Shown here piece after piece: positions 53,989 to 61,644 of a stretch of 64,000 nucleotides of DNA. The stretch is from NCBI GenBank assembly GCA_963675365.2, contig CAXXVA010000001.1, positions 620,001-684,000 on the forward strand. The letters are read 5' to 3'. How positions within the stretch are numbered: the first letter of the stretch is position 1; every line of letters starts with the position of its first letter. The notes beneath the pieces were generated by a model, which had not been told where the DNA came from, did no database searches, and saw nothing but the letters and a program-made list of their open reading frames with translations. The DNA is from CAXXOK01 sp963675365. GTDB lineage: Bacteria > Bacillota > Clostridia > Christensenellales > Aristaeellaceae. The position numbers were made by a program, and so were the translations under genes.

Positions 53989-54017
53989 AGATTACGATAT
54001 ATCTTTATGTTTGTCAA
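53989..54017 (-). promoter_or_regulatory. Promoter of the SGNH hydrolase gene
   Basis: Minus-strand TTGACA (54012-54017), 17 bases, TAATCT (53989-53994). The ATATCGTAAT around the -10 is shared with the ArsR promoter at 53164-53192. Confidence 0.72.
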
Positions 54018-54034
54018 GTGGTAATTTTTATCAT

Positions 54035-54063
54035 TTGCCATAAGTTACATATTATGTTATAAT
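54035..54063 (+). promoter_or_regulatory. Promoter of the DUF1836 gene
   Basis: TTGCCA (54035-54040), 17 bases, perfect TATAAT (54058-54063). It is back to back with the SGNH hydrolase promoter. Confidence 0.78.
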
Positions 54064-54120
54064 ATATACTATCATACGGTACTCGGGTAGTTTAACAGAT
54101 CACAAGCGCGGAGGCGTCAC

Positions 54121-54666
54121 ATGGCGGACAGACAGCAGGAATTCACATCGAGGCTGAAGGCGTTTCAGCCGCCGGCCTGGGAGCTGATCCCGGATCTGGG
54201 GCTGTACATGGACCAGGTCATCACGTTCATCGAACGCAGCTGCCGTGAGCTGTTCATGGACGGCGATCGTATTTTCACCCCGTCGATGGTCAACAACTAC
54301 GTCAAGATCGGCCTGGTGGACCGCCCCGTCGCCAAGAAATACGGGCGGGAGCAGCTTGCGCAGCTGTTGATGATCTGCGTCCTCAAGCAGTCCATCTCTG
54401 CGGAAAACATGAAAACGCTGGTGCAGCCACCGGAGGGCACGTCCATTCAGGCGCATTACGAAAGCTTTTGCCAAACGGAGCAGGCCGTGTTTTCGGCGCT
54501 TGGCGATTTGCAGCCCCAGCCGCTGATGGCCTACGCCGTACAGGTCGCGGCTTATCAGCTACTGTGCAATACCCTGCTGCGCACGGACAGGAAAGCCGAG
54601 AAAAAGCCCGCACCCTCTCCAAAGGACGGAAAAGCTGAAGACGCAAAGCCCTCCAAGAAGAAATAA
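54121..54666 (+). CDS. DUF1836 domain protein (MerR-like HTH)
   Basis: 181 aa. LFMDGDRIFTPSMVNNYVKIGLVDRPVAKKYGREQLAQLLMI is the DUF1836 signature and resembles the MerR DNA-binding fold. The C-terminal 30 residues are Lys/Pro-rich and disordered. The family is found in Clostridia and Bacilli, with DNA binding presumed and targets unknown. GGAGGCGTCAC precedes the ATG. Confidence 0.88.
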   Translation: MADRQQEFTSRLKAFQPPAWELIPDLGLYMDQVITFIERSCRELFMDGDRIFTPSMVNNYVKIGLVDRPVAKKYGREQLAQLLMICVLKQSISAENMKTLVQPPEGTSIQAHYESFCQTEQAVFSALGDLQPQPLMAYAVQVAAYQLLCNTLLRTDRKAEKKPAPSPKDGKAEDAKPSKKK

Positions 54667-54686
54667 CTTCAGGCTTATCATAACAA

Positions 54687-54719
54687 AAACCATCCGCGCG
54701 GACAACCGGCGGATGGTTT
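54687..54719. terminator. Bidirectional terminator
   Basis: AAACCATCCGC / GCGGATGGTTT between the convergent DUF1836 and CoA-disulfide reductase genes. Confidence 0.85.
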
Positions 54720-54757
54720 AATTTTGATGAGAATACGATGAAAATACCCAACCGGTG

Positions 54758-56461
54758 TTATTCCGGCCGCTGCGTTTCGGGGTTGAGCTTTACAGCATCC
54801 ACGGGAGTCGTTCCGAAAATGCTTGAGTACAGGCGGTAGCCGCCCGCGAGATTATTGACCTCAAAGCCGTTCTGCGAAAGGATGCGCGTGGCCACATAGC
54901 CGCGAAGCCCCACGTAGCAGGTGAGGTATACGGGCTTACTCTTGTCCAGCTCGCCCAACCGGTCGCGCAGGCTGTCCAGCGGGATGTTGATAAACCCGTC
55001 GATATGCCCGTAGCGGAATTCGCCACGCGTGCGGGTGTCCAGAAGCGTCACGCTGCCGTCGCGCGGAAGCTTGTCCACGTCGTGCCAGTGAAAGTTCTTC
55101 ACCTTGCCCGTCAGGATGTTCTGGATCACAAAGCCCGCCATGTTGACCGGGTCCTTCGCCGATGAATACGGCGGCGCATAGGCAAGCTCGAGTTTGGTCA
55201 GGTCCTCCGCCGTGCCGCCGAAACGGATCACGGTCGCCAGCACGTCGATGCGCTTGTCCACGCCCTCGTAACCGACGATCTGCGCGCCGAGGATTTTTCC
55301 GGTTTTCTTTTCAAAAATCACCTTGACCGCCATGCTTTCCGCGCCGGGATAATAGCTGGCGTGGCTGGCCGAATAGGTAAAGGATTTGTCGTAGTTCAGT
55401 CCAAGGCGTTTGGCGGTTTTTTCGTTGACGCCGGTGGTAGCGACGGTCATGTCGAACACCTTCAAAATTGCCGAACCCTGGGTGCCGGTATAGCGGCTGT
55501 CGCCCCCGCAGACGTTATCGGCGGCGATACGCCCCTGCTTGTTGGCGGGGCCCGCCAGCGGGATGAGCGTCTGCTCCTGGGTAATGAAATCCGTCACCTG
55601 CACCGCGTCGCCCACGGCGAAGATATCCGGGTCGTTAGTACGCATGTCGTCGGAGACCACAATCGCGCCGCGCGGGCTGACGGTCAACCCGGCTTCTTTG
55701 GCGATGCGACTTTCCGGGCGCACGCCGATGGCGAGGATGACCATATCGGCCGGCACTTCGCCCTTGTCCAGAATCACTTTCAAATGACTGCCGTGTTCCT
55801 GCACGGCCTTGACGGCGGTTTTGAGCATGAGGTTCACGCCCTGCTCGGTGATATGGTTGTGCACGTCGGCGGCCATATCCGGGTCAAGCGGCGCGATGAC
55901 CTGGTCGAGCATTTCCACCATGGTGACTTGTAGCCCGGCCTCGCGCAGGTTTTCGGCCATTTCCACGCCGATATACCCGCCGCCGACCACCACGGCCGTG
56001 TGCGGGTCTTCGCGCAGGATATAATCCTTGATTTTATAGGTATCGGGGATGTTGCGCAGGGTGAATACCTTATCGTTTTTTATGCCGTCGATCGGCGGCA
56101 CAACGGGCTCCGCGCCCATGGACAGGATGAGCTTATCGTAGCTCTCCTCATAGGATTCGCCGGTTTTGTGGTTAAGTACGGAAACGGTTTTTGTATCCCT
56201 GTGGATCGCGGTCACTTCGCTGAAGATCCGCACGTCCACGTTGAAACGCGCATGGAAGCTGCGCGGGGTTTGCAGGGTAAGCTCTTCTTTATCGGTAATC
56301 TCGCCGCCGATGTAGTACGGCAGGCCGCAGTTGGCAAAGGAGATGAACTCTCCCCGTTCGAACAGGATAATCTCCGCCTGTTCTGAAAGTCTCCGCAGTC
56401 TGGCTGCCGCGGACGCGCCGCCCGCGACGCCGCCGACGATGAGCACTTTTTGGCTTGCCAT
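54758..56461 (-). CDS. CoA-disulfide / persulfide reductase with C-terminal rhodanese domain
   Basis: 567 aa flavoenzyme. FAD site GGVAGGASAAARLRRL; the single redox cysteine is in SFANCGLPYYIGG; NAD(P)H site VVVGGGYIGVEMAENL; AVGDAVQV binds flavin. Residues about 470-550 form a rhodanese domain with active-site loop TCYVGLRGYVA. This is the CoADR-RHD/NPSR type that reduces CoA disulfides, CoA persulfides or polysulfide. The archaeal sulfur reductase NSR is related. GGAGGATTTCAC precedes the ATG. Divergent from a Crp/Fnr regulator. Confidence 0.92.
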   Translation of the reverse strand: MASQKVLIVGGVAGGASAAARLRRLSEQAEIILFERGEFISFANCGLPYYIGGEITDKEELTLQTPRSFHARFNVDVRIFSEVTAIHRDTKTVSVLNHKTGESYEESYDKLILSMGAEPVVPPIDGIKNDKVFTLRNIPDTYKIKDYILREDPHTAVVVGGGYIGVEMAENLREAGLQVTMVEMLDQVIAPLDPDMAADVHNHITEQGVNLMLKTAVKAVQEHGSHLKVILDKGEVPADMVILAIGVRPESRIAKEAGLTVSPRGAIVVSDDMRTNDPDIFAVGDAVQVTDFITQEQTLIPLAGPANKQGRIAADNVCGGDSRYTGTQGSAILKVFDMTVATTGVNEKTAKRLGLNYDKSFTYSASHASYYPGAESMAVKVIFEKKTGKILGAQIVGYEGVDKRIDVLATVIRFGGTAEDLTKLELAYAPPYSSAKDPVNMAGFVIQNILTGKVKNFHWHDVDKLPRDGSVTLLDTRTRGEFRYGHIDGFINIPLDSLRDRLGELDKSKPVYLTCYVGLRGYVATRILSQNGFEVNNLAGGYRLYSSIFGTTPVDAVKLNPETQRPE

Positions 56462-56507
56462 GTGAAATCCTCCTCAGTTATGGTAAAATAGGGCCGAGAG
56501 GTGAACT

Positions 56508-57179
56508 ATGCAAACGTCTGATCTCGCATTCGTACAATCCATGCTCCCGTTTTGGGACAATCTGAGCGAAGAGGACGCCGCCCTGCTGACGCAGCACGCG
56601 CGTACCATGACCTTCGCACCGGGGGAAAACGTGCATTCCGGCAGCAACGACTGCGTTGGCGTCCTGCTGATCAAAACCGGAGAACTGCGCGCTTACATCC
56701 TTTCCGAGGAAGGGAAGGAGATCACGCTGTTCCGCCTGACGGACGGCGAGGCCTGCGTGCTGTCGGCGTCCTGCCTGCTGCACAGCATCACCTTTGATTT
56801 GTTCATCGACGCGGTCAACGAAACCAAGCTTTGCCTGATTGATACGCAGGCGTTCTCCACCGTCATGGACAGAAACATCTACGTGGAAAACTTCGCCCTT
56901 CGCATCACAACCGAACGCTTTTCCGACGTGATGTGGGCGATGGAACAAATCCTGTTTATGAGTTTCGACCGCCGACTGGCTATTTTCCTGCTTGACGAGA
57001 CGACAAAAACCGGCGTGGACAACCTGACCATGACCCACGAGCAGATCGCGCGGTATGTGGGCAGCGCGCGGGAAGTGGTCAGCCGGATGCTTAAATACTT
57101 CGCCAAGGAAGGCATGGTCGCCGTGCACCGCGGCGGCGTGGAAATACTGGATAAGCAGAAGCTTCGAAAGCTGTTATAG
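56508..57179 (+). CDS. Crp/Fnr family transcriptional regulator
   Basis: 223 aa. The N-terminal sensor barrel contains CVGVLLIKTGELRAYILSEEGKEITLFRLTDGEACVLSASC. The C-terminal HTH contains MTHEQIARYVGSAREVVSRMLKYF. Eight-residue spacing of cysteines near 87-91 is noted, but there is no FNR-type N-terminal cluster. ACVLSASC resembles segments of Crp-type regulators near sulfur or oxygen stress genes. It faces the CoA-disulfide reductase across only 46 bases, so mutual control is likely. GAGAGGTGAACT precedes the ATG. Confidence 0.88.
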   Translation: MQTSDLAFVQSMLPFWDNLSEEDAALLTQHARTMTFAPGENVHSGSNDCVGVLLIKTGELRAYILSEEGKEITLFRLTDGEACVLSASCLLHSITFDLFIDAVNETKLCLIDTQAFSTVMDRNIYVENFALRITTERFSDVMWAMEQILFMSFDRRLAIFLLDETTKTGVDNLTMTHEQIARYVGSAREVVSRMLKYFAKEGMVAVHRGGVEILDKQKLRKLL

Positions 57180-57209
57180 ACAAGTACTTCTATGCCCATC
57201 TGTCCTTGA

Positions 57210-57252
57210 CAATCCAAAGGCAGCCGCGCTTTGCGCGGCTGCCTTTGGATTG
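57210..57252. repeat. Perfect 20-bp-stem hairpin
   Basis: CAATCCAAAGGCAGCCGCGC, loop TTT, exact complement. No T tail on either side. It lies 3' of the Crp/Fnr gene and may act as terminator or RNA end. Confidence 0.7.
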
Positions 57253-57299
57253 CGCGATGTTAAAAGGCATCTGCATTTCTACGGACAGCCTGTTCTAAA

Positions 57300-57368
57300 G
57301 GTCTGAGATGCCAGGGAGCAAAGGATTGAGCTTACTCGTTTGTAAGTGATGCCCTTTGCTCACCCGCA
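57300..57368. repeat. 3'-end structured repeat, copy C
   Basis: AGCAAAGG-ATTGA-GCTTA-CTCGTT-TGTAAGT-GATG-CCTTTGCT core, homologous to 41940-42000 and partly to 18226-18265. It is preceded by CTGAGATGCCAGG and lies between two convergent genes. Confidence 0.6.
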
Positions 57369-57391
57369 GATCGGGCGTTTGGGGCGGGCTG

Positions 57392-57703
57392 TTACAGGCC
57401 GAGCATTTCTTTCAGCGCAGCCTTCGGCCGTGCGCCGACCACACGCTGGGTTACTTTGCCGTCCTTGATGACGACCAGGGTCGGGATACTCATGACGCCG
57501 AACTTCTGGGCGAGCTCGGGGTTGGAATCCACGTCCACCTTGCCGACCTTGATGGAAGGCTCTTCCGCGCCGATTTCATCGACGATCGGGGATACCATGC
57601 GGCACGGGCCGCACCAGGCCGCCCAAAAATCGATCAATACGGGCTTATCGGACTTCATAACTTCCGCGTCAAAATTCTGATTCGTTAAGGTTACCACTGC
57701 CAT
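57392..57703 (-). CDS. trxA: Thioredoxin
   Basis: 103 aa dithiol carrier with active site DFWAAWCGPCRMVSP and the cis-proline segment MSIPTLVVIKDG. The start at 57703 has AAGGAGGAAATGATT before it; an ATG two codons earlier overlaps the ribosome site. It may reduce persulfides formed on the neighbouring CoA-disulfide reductase or general protein disulfides. No thioredoxin reductase is in the window. Confidence 0.95.
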   Translation of the reverse strand: MAVVTLTNQNFDAEVMKSDKPVLIDFWAAWCGPCRMVSPIVDEIGAEEPSIKVGKVDVDSNPELAQKFGVMSIPTLVVIKDGKVTQRVVGARPKAALKEMLGL

Positions 57704-57736
57704 AATCATTTCCTCCTTAATGGTTGCTACGGATGC

Positions 57737-57777
57737 AGTATACCAAAGCTTCTTTTCCGGTTCCGTGACTTTGTCAC
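57737..57777 (-). promoter_or_regulatory. trxA promoter with CRP/FNR-like dyad at about -41
   Basis: Minus-strand TATACT (57737-57742) without a good -35. The perfect dyad GTGAC-TTT-GTCAC (57765-57777) is centred about 41 bases before the expected start, the position of class II Crp/Fnr activation. Confidence 0.5.
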
Positions 57778-57803
57778 ATACGTTATTGTTTTAACAATCC
57801 CGT

Positions 57804-57832
57804 TTGTCCGGAGTTCCGGATTGTGATATAGT
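57804..57832 (+). promoter_or_regulatory. Promoter of the DUF2927 gene
   Basis: TTGTCC (57804-57809), 17 bases, TATAGT (57827-57832). A dyad ACAATCC (57794-57800) ... GGATTGT (57818-57824) spans the -35. Confidence 0.6.
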
Positions 57833-57877
57833 ACGGGTATACAGTCCACATCACATCCGCAACGGGAGGCGACCCTG

Positions 57878-58564
57878 ATGCGAAACCGCATGCTTTATTT
57901 ATGCGCATGGATATTGCTGTGCGCGCTGCTGCTGTGCACGGCTACCGGCGCGGTGGCGGCGGCCGCCGAGCCGCAGGAACTCAGCCAGGCGGAAATCATT
58001 GCGTATTTCCGCGAGATCGTCTTCAACGCGGAATACGGAAGCGGCTCGTCGTTTGACCTGCACCGCTGGGAAAGCCCAATCCGCGTGCGGGTCTACGGCA
58101 GCCCGACGGACGAGGACCTTCAAACGCTCGACAGCCACATAAGCGCTCTTAGCGAAGTGGACGGCATGCCGTCCATCACGCGGGTGACGTCCGACGAGAA
58201 CATCGAGCTGTACTTTTTGCCGTTGGACCGCATCAAAGACTATATCAGCGAGTATGTGGAGGGCAACTGGGGATTTTTCTGGTGCTGGTGGAACTCCGAT
58301 CAGCAGCTTTCGCGCGCGCAGATTGCTATCGCCGCCGACGTTACGAATCAAAAGCAGCGCAACCACTTGATTTTGGAGGAATTTACGCAGGCGCTGGGAA
58401 TGATGCAGGATTCATACCTGTATAAAGACAGCATATTCTATGGAGACTGGACGGAAGTCCAGGCGCTTTCGGCGCTTGACTGGTCCATTGTACGCATGAC
58501 GTACAGCCCGCTGCTCGGCGCTGGGATGAGCGAAGCGGTCGCCGTACGGATATTGTCGGATTAA
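57878..58564 (+). CDS. Secreted DUF2927 family protein
   Basis: 228 aa with signal peptide (LYLCAWILLCALLLCTATGAVAAAA). The DUF2927 core has IRVRVYGSPTDEDLQTLDSHI, NIELYFLPLDRIKDY and NHLILEEFTQALGMMQDS. The last block, HLILEEFTQALG, looks like a degenerate metallopeptidase HExxH-type helix, and activity is unproven. GGGAGGCGACCCTG precedes the ATG. Confidence 0.8.
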   Translation: MRNRMLYLCAWILLCALLLCTATGAVAAAAEPQELSQAEIIAYFREIVFNAEYGSGSSFDLHRWESPIRVRVYGSPTDEDLQTLDSHISALSEVDGMPSITRVTSDENIELYFLPLDRIKDYISEYVEGNWGFFWCWWNSDQQLSRAQIAIAADVTNQKQRNHLILEEFTQALGMMQDSYLYKDSIFYGDWTEVQALSALDWSIVRMTYSPLLGAGMSEAVAVRILSD

Positions 58565-58586
58565 CGGCCTGACTCCGGTGACAGGC

Positions 58587-58619
58587 AAACCCCCTGAACA
58601 CGATTTGTCCAGGGGGTTT
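58587..58619 (+). terminator. Terminator after the DUF2927 gene
   Basis: AAACCCCCTG / CAGGGGGTTT with a 13-base loop. The A-rich and T-rich ends allow use in both directions. Confidence 0.75.
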
Positions 58620-58652
58620 GCTATGCGCTTTTTTAAGCTGCGGCCGCCGCGT

Positions 58653-58856
58653 TTACTTGACGTTTCCGCCCTTGTTGGTATTGATGCCAAACAGCGCGTA
58701 CAGCGGGCAGAAGTTAATCAGCGCGGTTACGACGAACACGATGCCCAGCAGGCCGACCCAGCGCCAGGCGCTTTGGACAAAGATTAAAACCGCGACCAGT
58801 GCGAGACCCAGCACGATGCGAATCAATCTGTCGGTATTGCCCATGTTTTTCTTCAT
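58653..58856 (-). CDS. DUF2892 (YgaP-like) small membrane protein
   Basis: 67 aa with two helices. KKNMGNTDRLIRIVLGLALVAVLIF and INFCPLYALFGINT are the DUF2892 signature, the membrane part of YgaP-type rhodanese proteins. GGAGATTATCCAC precedes the ATG at 58856. Free-standing copies often occur near sulfur-metabolism genes, which fits the rhodanese and thioredoxin genes nearby, but function is unknown. Confidence 0.9.
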   Translation of the reverse strand: MKKNMGNTDRLIRIVLGLALVAVLIFVQSAWRWVGLLGIVFVVTALINFCPLYALFGINTNKGGNVK

Positions 58857-58999
58857 GTGGATAATCTCCTTTTCCTTGGGTTCCCGTTTGGAAGCCCTTC
58901 GGTCATTCAAACTCATTATCACCCGCACCATCGTCTGGTGCGGCGTAGGGCGGCCGTTTCCTTGGCTTTCCTTACACCAATACTGTATCCCGTTTGTTA

Positions 59000-59394
59000 C
59001 AATGTTAAACTGGATTTTATTGATCAATCAAAATGCCGCGAATCTGCGCTGCCTTAGCGAGCTGCTTGATATAATGGTTTGTGAATTTTATCGAATCACA
59101 CGAAATCACTTCTATGATCAGCTACAAGACCGTTATCTGAGGTTGGTTGATGATGCCTGGTTCTCCATTAAATAGTTTATATGGAATATCCCGAACAATA
59201 CCATCTCGGCTTCTTAAAAAACCATTACATGAAATCATAGAGGCTAAAAACAATATGGGATCCTTGTGTCATGGCAGTTGTAAAAGAAAAAATAAATTGT
59301 ATTACTTTTCAACGGCTACCCGGTGCATTTTTGATGTTGGCGGATGAAACCGGATTTTACGGAATCCCTTCTATCAACGTCTGACGGCACTAGA
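59000..59394 (+). pseudogene. AT-rich stretch, possible frameshifted gene remnant
   Basis: The 58857-59427 gap is clearly more AT-rich than its surroundings and holds no intact gene. Successive short open stretches in different plus-strand frames (ending ...RLVDDAWFSIK, then SLNSLYGISRTIPSRLLKK..., then from ATG 59271 EKINCITFQRLPGAFLMLAD) read like protein and may be fragments of one decayed, possibly foreign gene. I cannot name the parent family. A GC-rich hairpin CCGCACCA...TGGTGCGG lies at about 58928-58948. Confidence 0.3.
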
Positions 59395-59427
59395 TTTACC
59401 CAGATGAATCCATATCATGAAATCAAA

Positions 59428-59454
59428 AAAGTCCCTGCGTAACGCAGGGACTTT
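59428..59454 (-). terminator. Terminator of the fucose-type operon
   Basis: AAAGTCCCTGCG-TTA-CGCAGGGACTTT, followed by TTT on the minus strand, about 57 bases after the last gene. Confidence 0.88.
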
Positions 59455-59510
59455 CCGGGTCTGCTTGTTACAACAGTTCCCGGTCGTTCTGGAAATGATC
59501 AGGGAACAGA

Positions 59511-60566
59511 TCAGTCGTACACGAGGATCGCGATATCCGGATCGTCAATGTTCTCCTTGGTATACCATTTGGCGCCGGTGTCCACATCCTGCACGGTCTC
59601 GCCCATGGCGGCCTTGTAAGCAAGTTCGACAGCCAGGTAACCGATGTTGTACGGATCCTGCGTGATCGAGCCTACGAACCAGCCGTTGCGGATCGCGTTT
59701 TTCTGCGGTGCGCCAGCGTCAAAGCCGGCAACGATCAGGTCGCCATAACGAGCGCCGTCTGCCAGGTCGGTACCGTCGGCAGTCGCGGCCAGCAGGCCGT
59801 TGACGGTGCCTTCGTTGGAGCAGAAGATGGCGATCAGCCCGTCGGTGTTCAACAGCGCGTTGGCGGAGTTGGTAACATCGGCAATGTTGGGCGTCGCGGC
59901 GATTTCGGTCTGGATGATGATGCTGGCATTATCGGCGGGCATTGCCCACAGATCATGTCCGCGAACGGCAACCGTGCCGTACATCGAAGCCAGTTCCTTG
60001 GCTTTGTCCACGAAGCCCGTGGTACGGCCGGTTACTGACTCGGACGTAGCGTCCTGAGAAAGAACGGCGATCACAGCGGGGTTTTCAGGCGTTGCGGCTA
60101 CCAGCATATCCGTGAAACCTTCGAGTTGGAAAATTTCTTCGGCTGCAAGCGCAGCTGCGTTTTTGTTGTTCGTTGAAGCCGTGGCGTAAATCGCGCCTTC
60201 GGGAGCATTGGGAACGCCGGAGTCAAAGCCAATGACGGGAATGCCTTTGTCAATGCACTCCTGCAGCTCGGTCATCACAGCGTCGGTGGAAAGGGCGGCC
60301 AATGCCAGCGCGGACGGATTCTTTGCCATTTCCGCCTTCAGGGCTTCCACCTGAAGTACGATGTCGGCTTCACTCGGCGGTCCATAGTAGTACATGTCGA
60401 CTCCGTACTTTTCGGCCGCATCGTTTGCGCCCTTGCGGACTGCCTGCCAGAAAGCATGCTGTTCTCCCTTGGAGATGACAGAAATGTACATTCCTTCAGC
60501 GGTCGCCATTGCTACGCAGCTCAGCACAAGTACGATAGCCAGTGTCATCGATAGAAATTTCTTCAT
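59511..60566 (-). CDS. Sugar ABC transporter substrate-binding protein (RbsB family)
   Basis: 351 aa exported protein (signal KKFLSMTLAIVLVLSCVAMATA; the cysteine in LSC could be a lipobox, although the -2 residue is not ideal). Periplasmic-binding-protein fold type I: YISVISKGEQHAFWQAVRKGANDAA, PVIGFDSGVPNA, IFCSNEGTVNGLLAA, SITQDPYNIGYLAVELA. It would capture a monosaccharide outside the cell. The operon suggests L-fucose or a related deoxy sugar. GGAGGATACTCAAC precedes the ATG. Confidence 0.9.
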   Translation of the reverse strand: MKKFLSMTLAIVLVLSCVAMATAEGMYISVISKGEQHAFWQAVRKGANDAAEKYGVDMYYYGPPSEADIVLQVEALKAEMAKNPSALALAALSTDAVMTELQECIDKGIPVIGFDSGVPNAPEGAIYATASTNNKNAAALAAEEIFQLEGFTDMLVAATPENPAVIAVLSQDATSESVTGRTTGFVDKAKELASMYGTVAVRGHDLWAMPADNASIIIQTEIAATPNIADVTNSANALLNTDGLIAIFCSNEGTVNGLLAATADGTDLADGARYGDLIVAGFDAGAPQKNAIRNGWFVGSITQDPYNIGYLAVELAYKAAMGETVQDVDTGAKWYTKENIDDPDIAILVYD

Positions 60567-60613
60567 GTTGAGTATCCTCCTTACAAAGTTTATATTTATC
60601 AGGCGCTCTGCGC

Positions 60614-61633
60614 CTAATTTCCCGTTTCGGGTTCGGCTTTCGCCTCGGCTCCCCTCTTGCGTTTCACCTTTGTGGACGCCCTGTTGCGGGCATTATCCAG
60701 CAGTACGGCGCCGATGACGACGATCCCGGTAAAAAACGTCTGCCAGTGCGCCTGCAATCCCATAGACGCCAGTCCGTTTTTCAGCGTGGCCATGATAAAA
60801 ACGCCGATCAGCGTTCCGACCATCGTGCCCGATCCGCCCGACATGGACGTGCCGCCGATTACGGCGCCGGCAATGGCCTTGAGCTCTTCACCGCTTCCGC
60901 TGCCCGGAATGACGGTGGTGTAGGTCGCCGCATAAAAGATACCGGCAAATCCCGCGAAAATTCCGCAGATCATATAAATGACGATCTTCCATTTGTCTGT
61001 CCGGACACCGGACAGCCTTGCGGCTTCTTCATTGGACCCGATCGCAAAGGTATATCTCCCCAACCGCGTCTTATTCAGGATGAACAGCGCGATCAGAAAC
61101 GCGACCAGAACAAATACGATGCCTGTGGGAAATTCACCTGTACGGAAGAACACGGTTTTAAACCATGCGTTTGCCGAACCGATGGTGGGATACCGCTGGG
61201 TCTGCACCCTGGAGATGATGGATGAGAAGCCCTGCGCGACCAGCATGGTGCCCAGCGTCGCGATAAACGGGGGGAGTTTAAGCTTGGCTACCAAAATCCC
61301 ATTGATCGTGCCAAACGCCAATCCCGTAATCGGCACCAATACAAGCGCCAGCCAAAGCGGCCATCCCCACATGGAAAACGCTACGCCGCCGACCATGGCC
61401 GAGCACATCATCACGGTACCGATGGAAAGGTCGATCCCGCCGGTAATAATGACGAAGGTCACGCCAAAGGACATGAATCCGATGAAATATGCACTTTCCA
61501 ACACCGTCTTGGCGGTATAGGTCGAAAAGAAGTTTTTACCGAATAAGGAGAAAAATATGTACAAGATCACCAGCGCCGCAGGTGCGAGGAGCTTTTGGGT
61601 ATTGAAAACTTTTCTCTTTGCATTTTGGCTCAT
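60614..61633 (-). CDS. Sugar ABC transporter permease (RbsC family)
   Basis: 339 aa with about ten helices. SFGVTFVIITGGIDLSIGTVM and LPPFIATLGTMLVAQGFS are BPD_transp_2 hallmarks; FAIGSNEEAARLSGV is the cytoplasmic ATPase-coupling loop. The C-terminus is Lys/Arg/Glu-rich. Between the ATPase and the binding-protein gene, gap 11 bases to the ATPase. Confidence 0.93.
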   Translation of the reverse strand: MSQNAKRKVFNTQKLLAPAALVILYIFFSLFGKNFFSTYTAKTVLESAYFIGFMSFGVTFVIITGGIDLSIGTVMMCSAMVGGVAFSMWGWPLWLALVLVPITGLAFGTINGILVAKLKLPPFIATLGTMLVAQGFSSIISRVQTQRYPTIGSANAWFKTVFFRTGEFPTGIVFVLVAFLIALFILNKTRLGRYTFAIGSNEEAARLSGVRTDKWKIVIYMICGIFAGFAGIFYAATYTTVIPGSGSGEELKAIAGAVIGGTSMSGGSGTMVGTLIGVFIMATLKNGLASMGLQAHWQTFFTGIVVIGAVLLDNARNRASTKVKRKRGAEAKAEPETGN

Positions 61634-61644
61634 AAATACAATCC

